A stretch of DNA of 64,000 nucleotides, from contig CALXLH010000014.1 of NCBI GenBank assembly GCA_944389145.1, positions 1-64,000 on the forward strand. Reading direction: 5' to 3'. A model generated the notes under the pieces. That model was not told where the DNA came from. It did not search any database and saw nothing but the letters and a program-made list of their open reading frames with translations. The stretch's first letter is position 1. Each line of letters opens with the position of its first letter. Shown piece after piece: positions 49,695-57,860 of this stretch. Position numbers and translations under genes: made by a program. The DNA comes from an uncultured Spirochaetaceae bacterium. Lineage in GTDB: Bacteria; Spirochaetota; Spirochaetia; Sphaerochaetales; Sphaerochaetaceae.

Positions 49695-51883
49695 CACTCT
49701 ATGCTTATCATGAACGAGACACGAGGATGCATCGATAGGAAGATCTCCCCTCCTATGCGCCCGAACGAGGTGATGATGCCTCCGGAGAGATAACCGCCAA
49801 GCTCGATCGTATCAAGAAGAGAGAACGGGATAAGCTGGCCTGCGCTCCATGTGGAATCCTTCTCCCTCGCGCCATCCTTATCGAACGATTCGAAGTAGAT
49901 GCCGGCATCGACATACGTCGAGGCAGGAAGAGGCAGCCTCACGCCACCCATCACATAGATGTGATCAGGAGAGATGAGCCCTGTCTTCGTTGCCCTGTAG
50001 GCCGCGGCGAGGTCCCAGGGTCGCCTTATCGTGGAAACCTCCGCATCTACGATGAACTTCAGGAAATCAGTAGGGCCGAATGCACCGTAGATATCAAAGA
50101 CCATCGAATAGGCAAGGCTCGTATCGGGGAAATCCCCTCCGATGGAGAGCGCAAGGCTCATCTCAAGGCCGTTATCAGCGGCATCCGTGCCGAGATAGTC
50201 ATCGTACACGAATCCCAGGCCGCCATATGGGTACACATCATGGGAAGTGCCGAGGGAGAGAGCCGAGCTGTTCTTGCCGGAGATATAGGTATAATCCACC
50301 CCGCCGATCACATCCAGCCGGATCTTATCACGATAGACATAGGCAAGGCCGAAGCGCAGGGTCACCCCCGCATCATTGCCGAAGTTATAGGCCCTTGTAC
50401 CGGGAATCGAGAGGTAGGACTGCTGTCCGTACTTGACGCTCAGGTCTCCATAGAGGAAGAGCGACTGCATGAACGGAAGTATGAGGCCACCTTCGATCAT
50501 GATGCCCTCATCTACGACGACGCCATACTCCAGTCCGAGGTTCGGCAGCAGCGATATGCTTCCGGAAAGCGTGAACTCAGGATCATAGACGAAGAAGACA
50601 TCGGTTCCGTCATACCGCACGCCAAGGCCACCTGAGAGCCCCAGCGAAATGTTTCCGGACATCGAAGGGTACGGTGTGGTATATACCGTGATGATGCCAT
50701 CAACCACGTCATATGTGACGCTCTTGAGTCCCTCATGCGTCCTTATATCATCAAGGAAGGCCTCGAACTCGCTGATCGTCTCATAGTCCATCGGACGACC
50801 CTCGAAGGAATCAAGCGTCTCGCGGTAGCTTGCGGGAACGCCCTCCGACAGGACCTTCTCGATCACAGGCGTCGGAAGATCGGAGTAATCCGTATACTCC
50901 ATATCATCCTTATAAGGCGCGAGGCGGCTCTCCAGCTCATCGAACACATCCGCATTCTCCGCCACTGCCTCACGGCCAGACTCAAGGATCTCCTCCGTGG
51001 ACTTCGAGCTGAAGTCAAGGGCAGAGTAAGATCCCACATCGGGAACTATCACCCAGTCGGCATTCTCATACTGCGCAAGCACCGCCGGGCGCGAAAGATA
51101 ATCGGTAAATCCGGTGAAGGCACCGGAGAGCGTATGCATGTCGGGAACCGAACCTTGATGGATACGGCCGGCATCAGCCACATCCACGGCAAGCACGATA
51201 TCGGCCCCGAGATCCCTTGCGACATCTATCGGGAGATTATCCTCGGTACCTCCATCGATTATCCAGCTTCCGTCCTCAAGCTGCACAGGAGCGAATACGA
51301 GCGGGATGGCCATTGACGCGCGCAGGGCCTCGAACAGCGATCCTGAGTCGAAGACCACCTCCCTGTTGTTCGTTATATCCGTACCTATGGCGCGGAAAGC
51401 GATCGGAAGATCATCGAAATCCTCCACTTCCATCACCTTCGCGATATAGCGCCTGATGAACGCGTTGATATACTGATCATCGAGTATCGCGTTCGCGGCT
51501 CCGAATCCCGTGGTTCCGAACTCGACTGTGAGCAGGTTCGTCTCGAACTCGGTGAACGGCGATGGTATGATCTCCCTAGGCCTCACGGCATAGAGATGGA
51601 AGATATAGTTCATTATATCGTTCTCGGTGACGATCTCCTCCAGCTCCTCTCCGTCATGGCCGGCTGCATAAAGCCCGCCGATAAGGGCGCCGGCACTCGT
51701 TCCGAGAACCATGTCAGGCACGATGCCTCTTCTGTCAAGCTCCTGGATTATCGGGATATGCGCAAGGCCCTTCGCACCGCCTCCGCTAAGCACGAGTGCG
51801 AACTTCGGCTTGAAGAACGAAGCGGAAAGAAGCCCGGCAGACATAAGAAGGACGAAAAGGAAGAAGAGTAAGCGCTTTCTCAT
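49694..51883 (-). CDS. Patatin-like phospholipase with BamA-type beta-barrel
   Basis: 729 residues. Signal peptide (residues 1-21), then a patatin domain with oxyanion GGGAKG at 34-39, nucleophile Ser 63 in GTSAG, and the dyad Asp in SWIIDGGTEDNLP. A short POTRA-like segment (~330-390) leads to a ~330-residue C-terminal region of alternating beta-strands ending in aromatic/charged residues, like Omp85 barrels. This is the PlpD (type Vd) layout: a lipase anchored in or exported across the outer membrane. GGAG lies five bases before ATG 51883. Confidence 0.9.
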   Translation of the reverse strand: MRKRLLFFLFVLLMSAGLLSASFFKPKFALVLSGGGAKGLAHIPIIQELDRRGIVPDMVLGTSAGALIGGLYAAGHDGEELEEIVTENDIMNYIFHLYAVRPREIIPSPFTEFETNLLTVEFGTTGFGAANAILDDQYINAFIRRYIAKVMEVEDFDDLPIAFRAIGTDITNNREVVFDSGSLFEALRASMAIPLVFAPVQLEDGSWIIDGGTEDNLPIDVARDLGADIVLAVDVADAGRIHQGSVPDMHTLSGAFTGFTDYLSRPAVLAQYENADWVIVPDVGSYSALDFSSKSTEEILESGREAVAENADVFDELESRLAPYKDDMEYTDYSDLPTPVIEKVLSEGVPASYRETLDSFEGRPMDYETISEFEAFLDDIRTHEGLKSVTYDVVDGIITVYTTPYPSMSGNISLGLSGGLGVRYDGTDVFFVYDPEFTLSGSISLLPNLGLEYGVVVDEGIMIEGGLILPFMQSLFLYGDLSVKYGQQSYLSIPGTRAYNFGNDAGVTLRFGLAYVYRDKIRLDVIGGVDYTYISGKNSSALSLGTSHDVYPYGGLGFVYDDYLGTDAADNGLEMSLALSIGGDFPDTSLAYSMVFDIYGAFGPTDFLKFIVDAEVSTIRRPWDLAAAYRATKTGLISPDHIYVMGGVRLPLPASTYVDAGIYFESFDKDGAREKDSTWSAGQLIPFSLLDTIELGGYLSGGIITSFGRIGGEIFLSMHPRVSFMISIE

Positions 51884-51885
51884 AA

Positions 51886-52812
51886 TCACTCCAGGACAGA
51901 ACCTAGGATACCACGATTGCCATTAAGGTACGAGAGCGCATCCATCTCCTTACGCGCAGGAGGAAGGACCCTCGACACATATATGTAGCCGCATCCGGTA
52001 GCGATGCGCAGGCCCCTTCCCTTCACGGCGTCCACTATCGTGCCAGGAGCCTCTGTGCAGGGCTCCGCAGGATCAAAGGCAGAGCCCCAGACTCCCGTGA
52101 GATAGAGGGGCGAGCCATCAAGCATCGCATAGGCCTTCGGCCATGGACAGCACGCCCTGATCACGGCATGGATCTCGGAAGCGGACCTGGAGAAATCAAG
52201 CCTGCCATCCTCCTTGCCGATGAAACCGGTATAGCTGGGCTCGCCCTCCTGCCTTTCACGTCTATCGGGAGAGAAATCACGAAGGGCCGGAACGACGAGG
52301 GACGGAGCGGCAGCCCTTACCCTCGCCTCAAGGCTTCCCGTCGTCTCCGTACCATCGAGAAGCATGGTCATCCTGGCGAAGATATCACCCTCATCGACTC
52401 CGAGGGCGATCTCCTGCAGGGAGATTCCCGTCTCACGGTCGAGCGATCTTATCGCCGCATAGATCGGGGAACAGCCGCGATGGAGCGGCAGGAGCGATGG
52501 ATGGACATTGAACGTATGATCGAAGAGCGAGAGGAAGCGTGGACCGAATATCTTTCCATAGCAGAATGAAAGAAGGGTATCGACACCGAGTTTCCTTACC
52601 CTCTCCCGGGCCTCCGTGCGGAGCGTCTCCGGCTGGTACACAGGAAGTCCCAGCTCCTCAGCCTTGACCTTCACAGGAGGAGGAACCAGTCCCTTGCCCC
52701 GCTTTCCCGGAGCATCGGGAGCGGTCAGAACCGCCCCGACAAGGCCCTCGGAATGCAGGGCAGAGAGCAGATCCAGCGCTATATCTCCCGTAGCCGCATA
52801 AAGTATCCTCAC
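51886..52812 (-). CDS. fmt: Methionyl-tRNA formyltransferase
   Basis: Formylates initiator Met-tRNA using 10-formyl-THF. 308 residues. N-terminal formyltransferase domain with LLSFCYGKI and FNVHPSLLPLHRGCSPI (catalytic Asn/His/Asp set), then a C-terminal OB-like tRNA-binding domain. The start is GTG 52812, abutting the def stop. The usual def-fmt pairing supports the call. Confidence 0.95.
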   Translation of the reverse strand: MRILYAATGDIALDLLSALHSEGLVGAVLTAPDAPGKRGKGLVPPPVKVKAEELGLPVYQPETLRTEARERVRKLGVDTLLSFCYGKIFGPRFLSLFDHTFNVHPSLLPLHRGCSPIYAAIRSLDRETGISLQEIALGVDEGDIFARMTMLLDGTETTGSLEARVRAAAPSLVVPALRDFSPDRRERQEGEPSYTGFIGKEDGRLDFSRSASEIHAVIRACCPWPKAYAMLDGSPLYLTGVWGSAFDPAEPCTEAPGTIVDAVKGRGLRIATGCGYIYVSRVLPPARKEMDALSYLNGNRGILGSVLE

Positions 52813-53325
52813 TCAGACCCTCTTCTTTGCCTTGAGCCTGGCCTTGTTCTTCCTCTCATAGGACCTTATGACGGCCTTCCTGTCGCTCTCGGAAAGGTGA
52901 TCGATATAAAGCACCCCGTGGAGATGATCGTTCTCATGCTGTATGACACGGGCCAGCAGGCCCTCGGCCTTGAGCGTGAACGGCTTTCCATCAAGATCCT
53001 GGGCCTGGACAGTGACAGAAGCCGGCCTTATCACATCATGATAGACGCCAGGCACGGAGAGGCATCCCTCCTCATAAGGGCACTCCTCTATGCTCGTCTC
53101 TATGATCGACGGATTGATGAAGTACATAGGCGCGCTGCCGCTTATATGCACGACAAAGATCTTCTGCGATACTCCGACCTGCGGTCCGGCAAGCCCGACC
53201 CCATCCGCCTCATCAAGCGTATCAAGCATGGCATCGGCCAGCATCCTCAGCGCTGGATCGAATTCCGTTATATCCTTGCATTCCTCACGAAGGACATCGT
53301 CCCCGAGCGTATAGATATCAAGCAT
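52813..53325 (-). CDS. def: Peptide deformylase
   Basis: Removes the formyl group from nascent N-terminal Met. 170 residues with all three family motifs: GVGLAGPQVG, EEGCLSVPG and the HENDHLHG metal site. The basic C-terminus (RKNKARLKAKKRV) may contact the ribosome. It is the first gene of a seven-gene run; its ATG has TACCGT ending 6 bases upstream and no Shine-Dalgarno. Confidence 0.97.
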   Translation of the reverse strand: MLDIYTLGDDVLREECKDITEFDPALRMLADAMLDTLDEADGVGLAGPQVGVSQKIFVVHISGSAPMYFINPSIIETSIEECPYEEGCLSVPGVYHDVIRPASVTVQAQDLDGKPFTLKAEGLLARVIQHENDHLHGVLYIDHLSESDRKAVIRSYERKNKARLKAKKRV

Positions 53326-53331
53326 ATGGTT

Positions 53332-53360
53332 ACGGTAATGAAAGCAAGGATAATCGTCAA
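53332..53360 (-). promoter_or_regulatory. def operon promoter, leaderless geometry
   Basis: TTGACG - 17 bp - TACCGT - 6 bp (aaccat) - ATG. It diverges from the fucO promoter 14 bp away. Confidence 0.65.
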
Positions 53361-53373
53361 CCGAGATCTGCTA

Positions 53374-53402
53374 TTACCTTTTGCCTGATTTTCCATTATC
53401 TT
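53374..53402 (+). promoter_or_regulatory. fucO promoter, leadered type
   Basis: TTACCT - 17 bp - TATCTT; GGAGG at 53410-53414 and ATG at 53421 give a short conventional leader. Confidence 0.5.
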
Positions 53403-53420
53403 CAGGAATGGAGGAATATC

Positions 53421-54566
53421 ATGGCAGATAGGATAATGCTCAACCAGACGAGCTATCATGGCAGCGGGGCGATCGAGGAGATCGCGAATGAGATAAAGGC
53501 AAGGAGATTCGAAAAGGCATTCGTATGCTCGGATCCGGACCTGGTGAAGTTCGGCGTGACGAAGAAGGTCACCGACATTCTCGACAAGGCATCGATCCCA
53601 TATTCCCTTTATACGGACATCAAGGCAAATCCGACGATTGAGAACGTGCAGCATGGAGTCAAGGCATATACCGAGGCCAAGGCTGACTGCATAGTCGCTA
53701 TCGGAGGCGGCAGCTCGATGGATACGGCGAAGGCCATCGGCATCATCGCCACGAACCCTGAGTTCGCTGATGTCAGGAGCCTCGAGGGAACGGCACCCAC
53801 CAAGAATCCATGCGCACCGATCATCGCAGTGCCGACAACGGCAGGAACGGCCGCAGAGGTCACGATCAACTATGTCATCACGGATACGGAGCGTAAGAGG
53901 AAGTTCGTATGCGTCGATCCGCATGACATGCCTATCGTGGCGGTAGTCGATCCAGACATGATGGCAACGATGCCGAAGGGCCTGACGGCAGCGACAGGCA
54001 TGGACGCGCTCACCCACGCCATCGAAGGCTATACGACGAAGGCAGCCTGGGAAATGACGGATATGTTCCACCTCAAGGCCATCGAGATTATCGCACGCAG
54101 TCTCCGTGACTCAGTCGCAGGAAAGGCTGAAGGAAAGAAGGAAATGGCCCTCGGCCAGTACATCGCCGGAATGGGATTCTCTAACGTGGGACTCGGAATC
54201 GCGCATTCGATGGCCCATACGCTGGGGGCAGTCTATGACACCCCGCACGGAGTCGCCTGCGCCATGATGCTTCCGATCGTCATGGAGTTCAACGCGGATG
54301 CGACAGGAGAGAAATACAGGGAGATCGCAAGGGCGATGGGAGTGAAGAACGTCGACTCGATGAGCCAGGAAGAGTACAGGAAGGCCGCCATCGATGCGGT
54401 CAGGAAGCTCTCTGAGGATGTAGGCATCCCATCAAGGCTTGAGGCGATAAAGGAAGAGGATCTGGACTTCCTCGCATCCTCGGCTGCGGCAGACGCATGC
54501 GCGCCAGGCAATCCAAAGGATGCCACCATCGAGGACTTCAAGGCTCTCTTCAGGAAGATCATGTAA
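53421..54566 (+). CDS. fucO: Iron-containing alcohol dehydrogenase, lactaldehyde reductase (FucO) type
   Basis: 381 residues, resembling E. coli FucO along its full length (GIIATNPEFADVRSLEG, TTAGTAAEVTINYVITDTER, KFVCVDPHDMP, MALGQYIAGMGFSNVGLGIA). NAD site GGGSSMDT; Fe2+ ligands in ATGMDALTHAIEGY (Asp, His), HSMAHTLGA and DTPHG. Reduces L-lactaldehyde to 1,2-propanediol or a similar aldehyde, regenerating NAD+. No fucose or rhamnose genes are in the window, so it may serve a distant pathway. It ends with a strong terminator. Confidence 0.92.
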   Translation: MADRIMLNQTSYHGSGAIEEIANEIKARRFEKAFVCSDPDLVKFGVTKKVTDILDKASIPYSLYTDIKANPTIENVQHGVKAYTEAKADCIVAIGGGSSMDTAKAIGIIATNPEFADVRSLEGTAPTKNPCAPIIAVPTTAGTAAEVTINYVITDTERKRKFVCVDPHDMPIVAVVDPDMMATMPKGLTAATGMDALTHAIEGYTTKAAWEMTDMFHLKAIEIIARSLRDSVAGKAEGKKEMALGQYIAGMGFSNVGLGIAHSMAHTLGAVYDTPHGVACAMMLPIVMEFNADATGEKYREIARAMGVKNVDSMSQEEYRKAAIDAVRKLSEDVGIPSRLEAIKEEDLDFLASSAAADACAPGNPKDATIEDFKALFRKIM

Positions 54567-54587
54567 CGGATATCATGGTCACATGTC

Positions 54588-54622
54588 GGCGGTCGTGCCC
54601 AGGCATGGCCGCCTTTCCTTTG
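54588..54622 (+). terminator. Intrinsic terminator after fucO
   Basis: GGCGGTCGTGCC - CA - GGCATGGCCGCC, eleven to twelve pairs with two wobbles, then TTTCCTTTG. Confidence 0.75.
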
Positions 54623-54631
54623 CGGCGAGGA

Positions 54632-54660
54632 TTGACAGCACGGTCCTCTGTCCCTAAAAC
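54632..54660 (+). promoter_or_regulatory. MATE gene promoter, leaderless geometry with GTG start
   Basis: Perfect TTGACA - 17 bp - TAAAAC - 6 bp (agacat) - GTG 54667. An ATG two bases earlier is out of frame. Confidence 0.6.
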
Positions 54661-54666
54661 AGACAT

Positions 54667-56034
54667 GTGGACAACAAGAGCGACTTCAGCAAGGGTTCGA
54701 TATATTCGCATATCCTCCAGCTGGCCATCCCTATGACGATAGCACAGCTGGTGCAGATGCTTTACAGCGTCGTCGACAGGATATATATAGGCCACCTGCC
54801 CGGCACTTCCGCGATGGCGCTGACAGGGCTCGGGCTTACATTCCCTATAGTATCGCTCACGGCGGCATTCACGAATCTCTTTGCCACAGGAGGGGCTCCC
54901 CTTGCCTCGATAGCCCGCGGCGCAGGAAAGGATGACGAAGCGGAGAGGATCATGGGAAACACGTTCTCGATGCTCCTCATCACGTCGCTCGTGCTGATGC
55001 TTGCCTTCTATTCGCTGATGCGTCCCCTGCTCTTTCTCTTCGGAGCCTCTGAGGTGACCTATCCCTATGCAAGGGATTATCTGATGATATACCTTGCGGG
55101 AACGCCGTTCGTCCTCATGGGAACGGGTATGAACTCGTTTATCAACGCGCAGGGATTCGGCAAGACAGGCATGGCGACGGTACTCCTGGGAGCTGTCGCG
55201 AACATCATCCTGGATCCAGTCTTCATATTCATCTTCGACATGGGCATCGCCGGTGCCGCGATAGCCTCAGTGGCATCCCAGCTGCTATCGGCAGCCTTCG
55301 TCATCTCGTTCCTGATGGGGCGGCGCACGCTGATGCGTCTCCGACTCTCGATAATGAGGCCATCGCTTCCGACGGTACGCAAGATAACGGGGCTAGGGCT
55401 TGCCGGATTCATAATGCAGGCATCGAACGGCGCGGTTCAGATCGCATGTACCTCCACGCTGCGCATCTTCGGCAGTGATATCTATGTAGGGATCATGACA
55501 GTGCTGAATTCCATCCGCGACATGGTATCGCTTCCGGCACAGGGGCTTACGGATGCAGGGCGTCCTGTGATCGGATACAACTACGGGGCAAGGGAGTTCG
55601 GCCGCATAAGGAAGGCAATAAGATTCCTCACGGCAATCGGCGTGACCTACATGCTCATATCATGGCTGATCCTCTTCCTCTTCCCGGAACCGTTCATACA
55701 TCTCTTCAGCTCCGATCCGGAACTCCTCGGAAAGGGCGTAGGAGCGATGCACATATACTTCTTCGGATTCTTCATGATGGCACTGCAGTTCTGCGGCCAG
55801 ACTGTATTCGTAGGACTGGGTAAATCCCATCAGGCGATATTCTTCTCGATCTTCCGCAAGATCGTCATAGTCGTTCCCCTCACGCTCCTGCTGCCACGCC
55901 TAGGAGCCGGCATAAACGGCGTGTTCATCGCCGAGCCTATATCCAACTTCATAGGCGGAGCGGCCTGCTACCTGACGATGCTCATCTATACAAGAAGGCT
56001 GTTCAGGAAGGAAGAAGCCGCAGCTTCCGCATAA
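54667..56034 (+). CDS. MATE family efflux transporter
   Basis: 455 residues with 12 membrane segments in two homologous halves. QLAIPMTIAQLVQMLYSVVDRIYIG opens the first half, and the second begins near residue 235 (GLGLAGFIMQASNGAVQIAC). Na+- or H+-driven export of cationic drugs or metabolites is expected. GTG is the start, set by the promoter spacing and by the conserved N-terminus. The stop lies within a hairpin shared with the convergent ridA gene. Confidence 0.93.
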   Translation: MDNKSDFSKGSIYSHILQLAIPMTIAQLVQMLYSVVDRIYIGHLPGTSAMALTGLGLTFPIVSLTAAFTNLFATGGAPLASIARGAGKDDEAERIMGNTFSMLLITSLVLMLAFYSLMRPLLFLFGASEVTYPYARDYLMIYLAGTPFVLMGTGMNSFINAQGFGKTGMATVLLGAVANIILDPVFIFIFDMGIAGAAIASVASQLLSAAFVISFLMGRRTLMRLRLSIMRPSLPTVRKITGLGLAGFIMQASNGAVQIACTSTLRIFGSDIYVGIMTVLNSIRDMVSLPAQGLTDAGRPVIGYNYGAREFGRIRKAIRFLTAIGVTYMLISWLILFLFPEPFIHLFSSDPELLGKGVGAMHIYFFGFFMMALQFCGQTVFVGLGKSHQAIFFSIFRKIVIVVPLTLLLPRLGAGINGVFIAEPISNFIGGAACYLTMLIYTRRLFRKEEAAASA

Positions 56035-56045
56035 GGAAGCGCGGC
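56017..56045. terminator. Hairpin between convergent MATE and ridA genes
   Basis: GCCGC-A-GCTTCC / GGAAGCGCGGC with a six-base loop that contains the MATE stop codon. Weak T-tracts on both sides; likely bidirectional. Confidence 0.5.
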
Positions 56046-56052
56046 CTCAGGA

Positions 56053-56436
56053 CTAAAGCAGGGCGATGACCTCGATCTCCACCTGCACATCCTTGGGAAG
56101 CGTCTTCACCGCCACCGCAGAGCGCGCGGGAAGCACCGGAGCGGATGCGAAAGCCTCTGCATAGACCTCATTGACAGATCCGAAATCCGCCATATCCTTC
56201 AGGAACACCGTAGCCTTCACGACCTTAGTGATATCCGTACCGGCTGCGGAAAGCACCGCGCTGATATTCCTGAATACCTGCCTCGCCTGATCAGCGGCGC
56301 TGCCTTCCACGATAGCCCCTGTAGCAGGATCTATAGGTATCTGGCCTGATGCGAATAGCATCCCATTCGCCTTCACCGCCTGGCTATACGGCCCGATTGC
56401 CGCCGGAGCGGCCTTTGTCTCGACCTTCTCTATCAT
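56053..56436 (-). CDS. ridA: RidA family deaminase
   Basis: 127 residues, YjgF/YER057c fold. Hydrolyses reactive enamine/imine intermediates of PLP enzymes. Signatures: APAAIGPYSQAVKANGMLFASGQ, IPIDPATG, VVKATVFLKDM and LPARSAVAVKTLPKDVQVEIEVIALL (Arg and Glu of the active site). Start 56436 has GGAGG eight bases upstream, two bases after the HAD stop. Confidence 0.95.
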   Translation of the reverse strand: MIEKVETKAAPAAIGPYSQAVKANGMLFASGQIPIDPATGAIVEGSAADQARQVFRNISAVLSAAGTDITKVVKATVFLKDMADFGSVNEVYAEAFASAPVLPARSAVAVKTLPKDVQVEIEVIALL

Positions 56437-56437
56437 A

Positions 56438-57094
56438 TTACTTACCTCCATTGATCTTCCTTATCATATCAAGGATGCCATCGGCAGAGCCGACGCATCT
56501 GCATCCCTCCCGTTCCTCAGCCGCATTGAAGCCGAATCCATATGTCACGGCAAGGAACGGCACGCCGGCCTCCTCAGCTCCCTTACGGTCATTGACAGTG
56601 TCTCCGACCATAAGCGCCTCATCCCTGCCTATCGCCATATCAGATACCACCATGCTGATGATATCACCCTTGGTGCGGCTCTCACGCTCATCGGAGCCAT
56701 GTACGGAATCGAAGAGTGAAAGCACTCCGAGGTTATCGAGGCAGGACTTCACCAGCTCCTCTCCCTTGAATGTCGCGACACCTGTCATTATCGAAAGAGA
56801 GCGGAGGCTCATCAGAAGCTCCTTAACCCCGGGATAGAGACGCATCATCCTGTATCCTGTCCTGAGGTATTCACTGCGATAGATCCTCACGGCCTCATCG
56901 ATGAGCGACGGATCCAGGTCAAACGCCACCCGGAAGCAATCACGGAGAGGAGGGCCGACGAAGCGCCTGAGCTGCTCCTCTCCATATTCCCGCGCAATGC
57001 CGAGCTGGCGTATCGAATAGAGCGCGGTATGGAATATCCCATCGGATGAATCGGCAAGGGTACCGTCGAAATCGAAAAGGACGCCCTTAACCAT
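56438..57094 (-). CDS. HAD phosphatase (PGP-like)
   Basis: 218 residues, HAD-IA: GVLFDFDGTLADSSDG, LSIMTGVATFKG, ESRTKGDI and MVGDTVNDRKGAEEAGVPF. Phosphoglycolate phosphatase-like or a pyrophosphatase (PpaX-like). It overlaps the IMPase stop by eight bases (ATGGTTAA) and lies in a damage-control-like run with ridA. Confidence 0.88.
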   Translation of the reverse strand: MVKGVLFDFDGTLADSSDGIFHTALYSIRQLGIAREYGEEQLRRFVGPPLRDCFRVAFDLDPSLIDEAVRIYRSEYLRTGYRMMRLYPGVKELLMSLRSLSIMTGVATFKGEELVKSCLDNLGVLSLFDSVHGSDERESRTKGDIISMVVSDMAIGRDEALMVGDTVNDRKGAEEAGVPFLAVTYGFGFNAAEEREGCRCVGSADGILDMIRKINGGK

Positions 57095-57860
57095 CTATCG
57101 TCTCCAGCATCTTCCGGTGCGCTGCGGCAGATGATGCCGCGATATCCAGCCACGCCTCATCATCGGAGAGGAGCGTCACCATCCCCCCTGCTTCCCGGAC
57201 TATCACGATACCGGCAGCACAGTCATAGATATGCAGCGCTGTCTCATAGTACATGGAAGCCCGTCCGCATGCCACGTAGCAGAGCGACAAGGCCGCAGAG
57301 CCGATTGAACGCACATCGGAGATGATCTCGTAGAAGCGCCTCATCCTCACGATATACCCATCAAGCATCTCATGATGCCTGTGAGGAGGGACAAGCAGCG
57401 CAAGGGTCCTGGAGGTATCCCCGCTCTCATCCGTATGGATCTGAGAGCCATTGAGGAAGGCCCCTTCTCCCCTGAAGGCGCTGAAGACCTCATGCTGGCG
57501 GGGAACAGCCACGACTCCGAATGCAAGGCCATGCTCATCCTCATATGCGATCGAGACCGTGTAGTCCGGAAAAGATGTCATGAAGTTGACGGTACCATCG
57601 ATAGGATCGATGATCCACCGGCTGCGGCCGCCAGTATCCCCGCCGAACTCCTCGCCATAGACAGGATCCCCGGGGAAGGCCCTTCCGATAGACTGCCGTA
57701 TCATGCCCTCGACAGCCCTGTCCGCCTCCGTGACATAGTCATTCTCCGCCTTCGTCCTCGTGCTGAGGCGCAAGGATTCATGGGAAAGGAGGAATGAGGA
57801 TGCCTCCTCCGCAATCTCCCTGGCAAGACGGAAACGGCTATGAAGTCCTCCCTCTGCCAT
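57087..57860 (-). CDS. Inositol monophosphatase family protein
   Basis: 257 residues. Metal-binding motifs GEEFGGD, IIDPIDGTVNFM and YDCAAGIVIVREAGG, with the N-terminal VTEADRAVEGMIRQS. Acts on inositol-1-phosphate, fructose-1,6-bisphosphate or PAP; sequence alone cannot decide. ATG 57860 (spacing 6 from AAGGAG) overlaps the stop of the large acidic protein gene. Confidence 0.9.
   Translation of the reverse strand: MAEGGLHSRFRLAREIAEEASSFLLSHESLRLSTRTKAENDYVTEADRAVEGMIRQSIGRAFPGDPVYGEEFGGDTGGRSRWIIDPIDGTVNFMTSFPDYTVSIAYEDEHGLAFGVVAVPRQHEVFSAFRGEGAFLNGSQIHTDESGDTSRTLALLVPPHRHHEMLDGYIVRMRRFYEIISDVRSIGSAALSLCYVACGRASMYYETALHIYDCAAGIVIVREAGGMVTLLSDDEAWLDIAASSAAAHRKMLETIDG

Noticed and set aside
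53268-54071. 267-codon - frame overlapping def and fucO
   Set aside because: Runs antisense through fucO and is Arg/His/Cys-rich; not protein-like.
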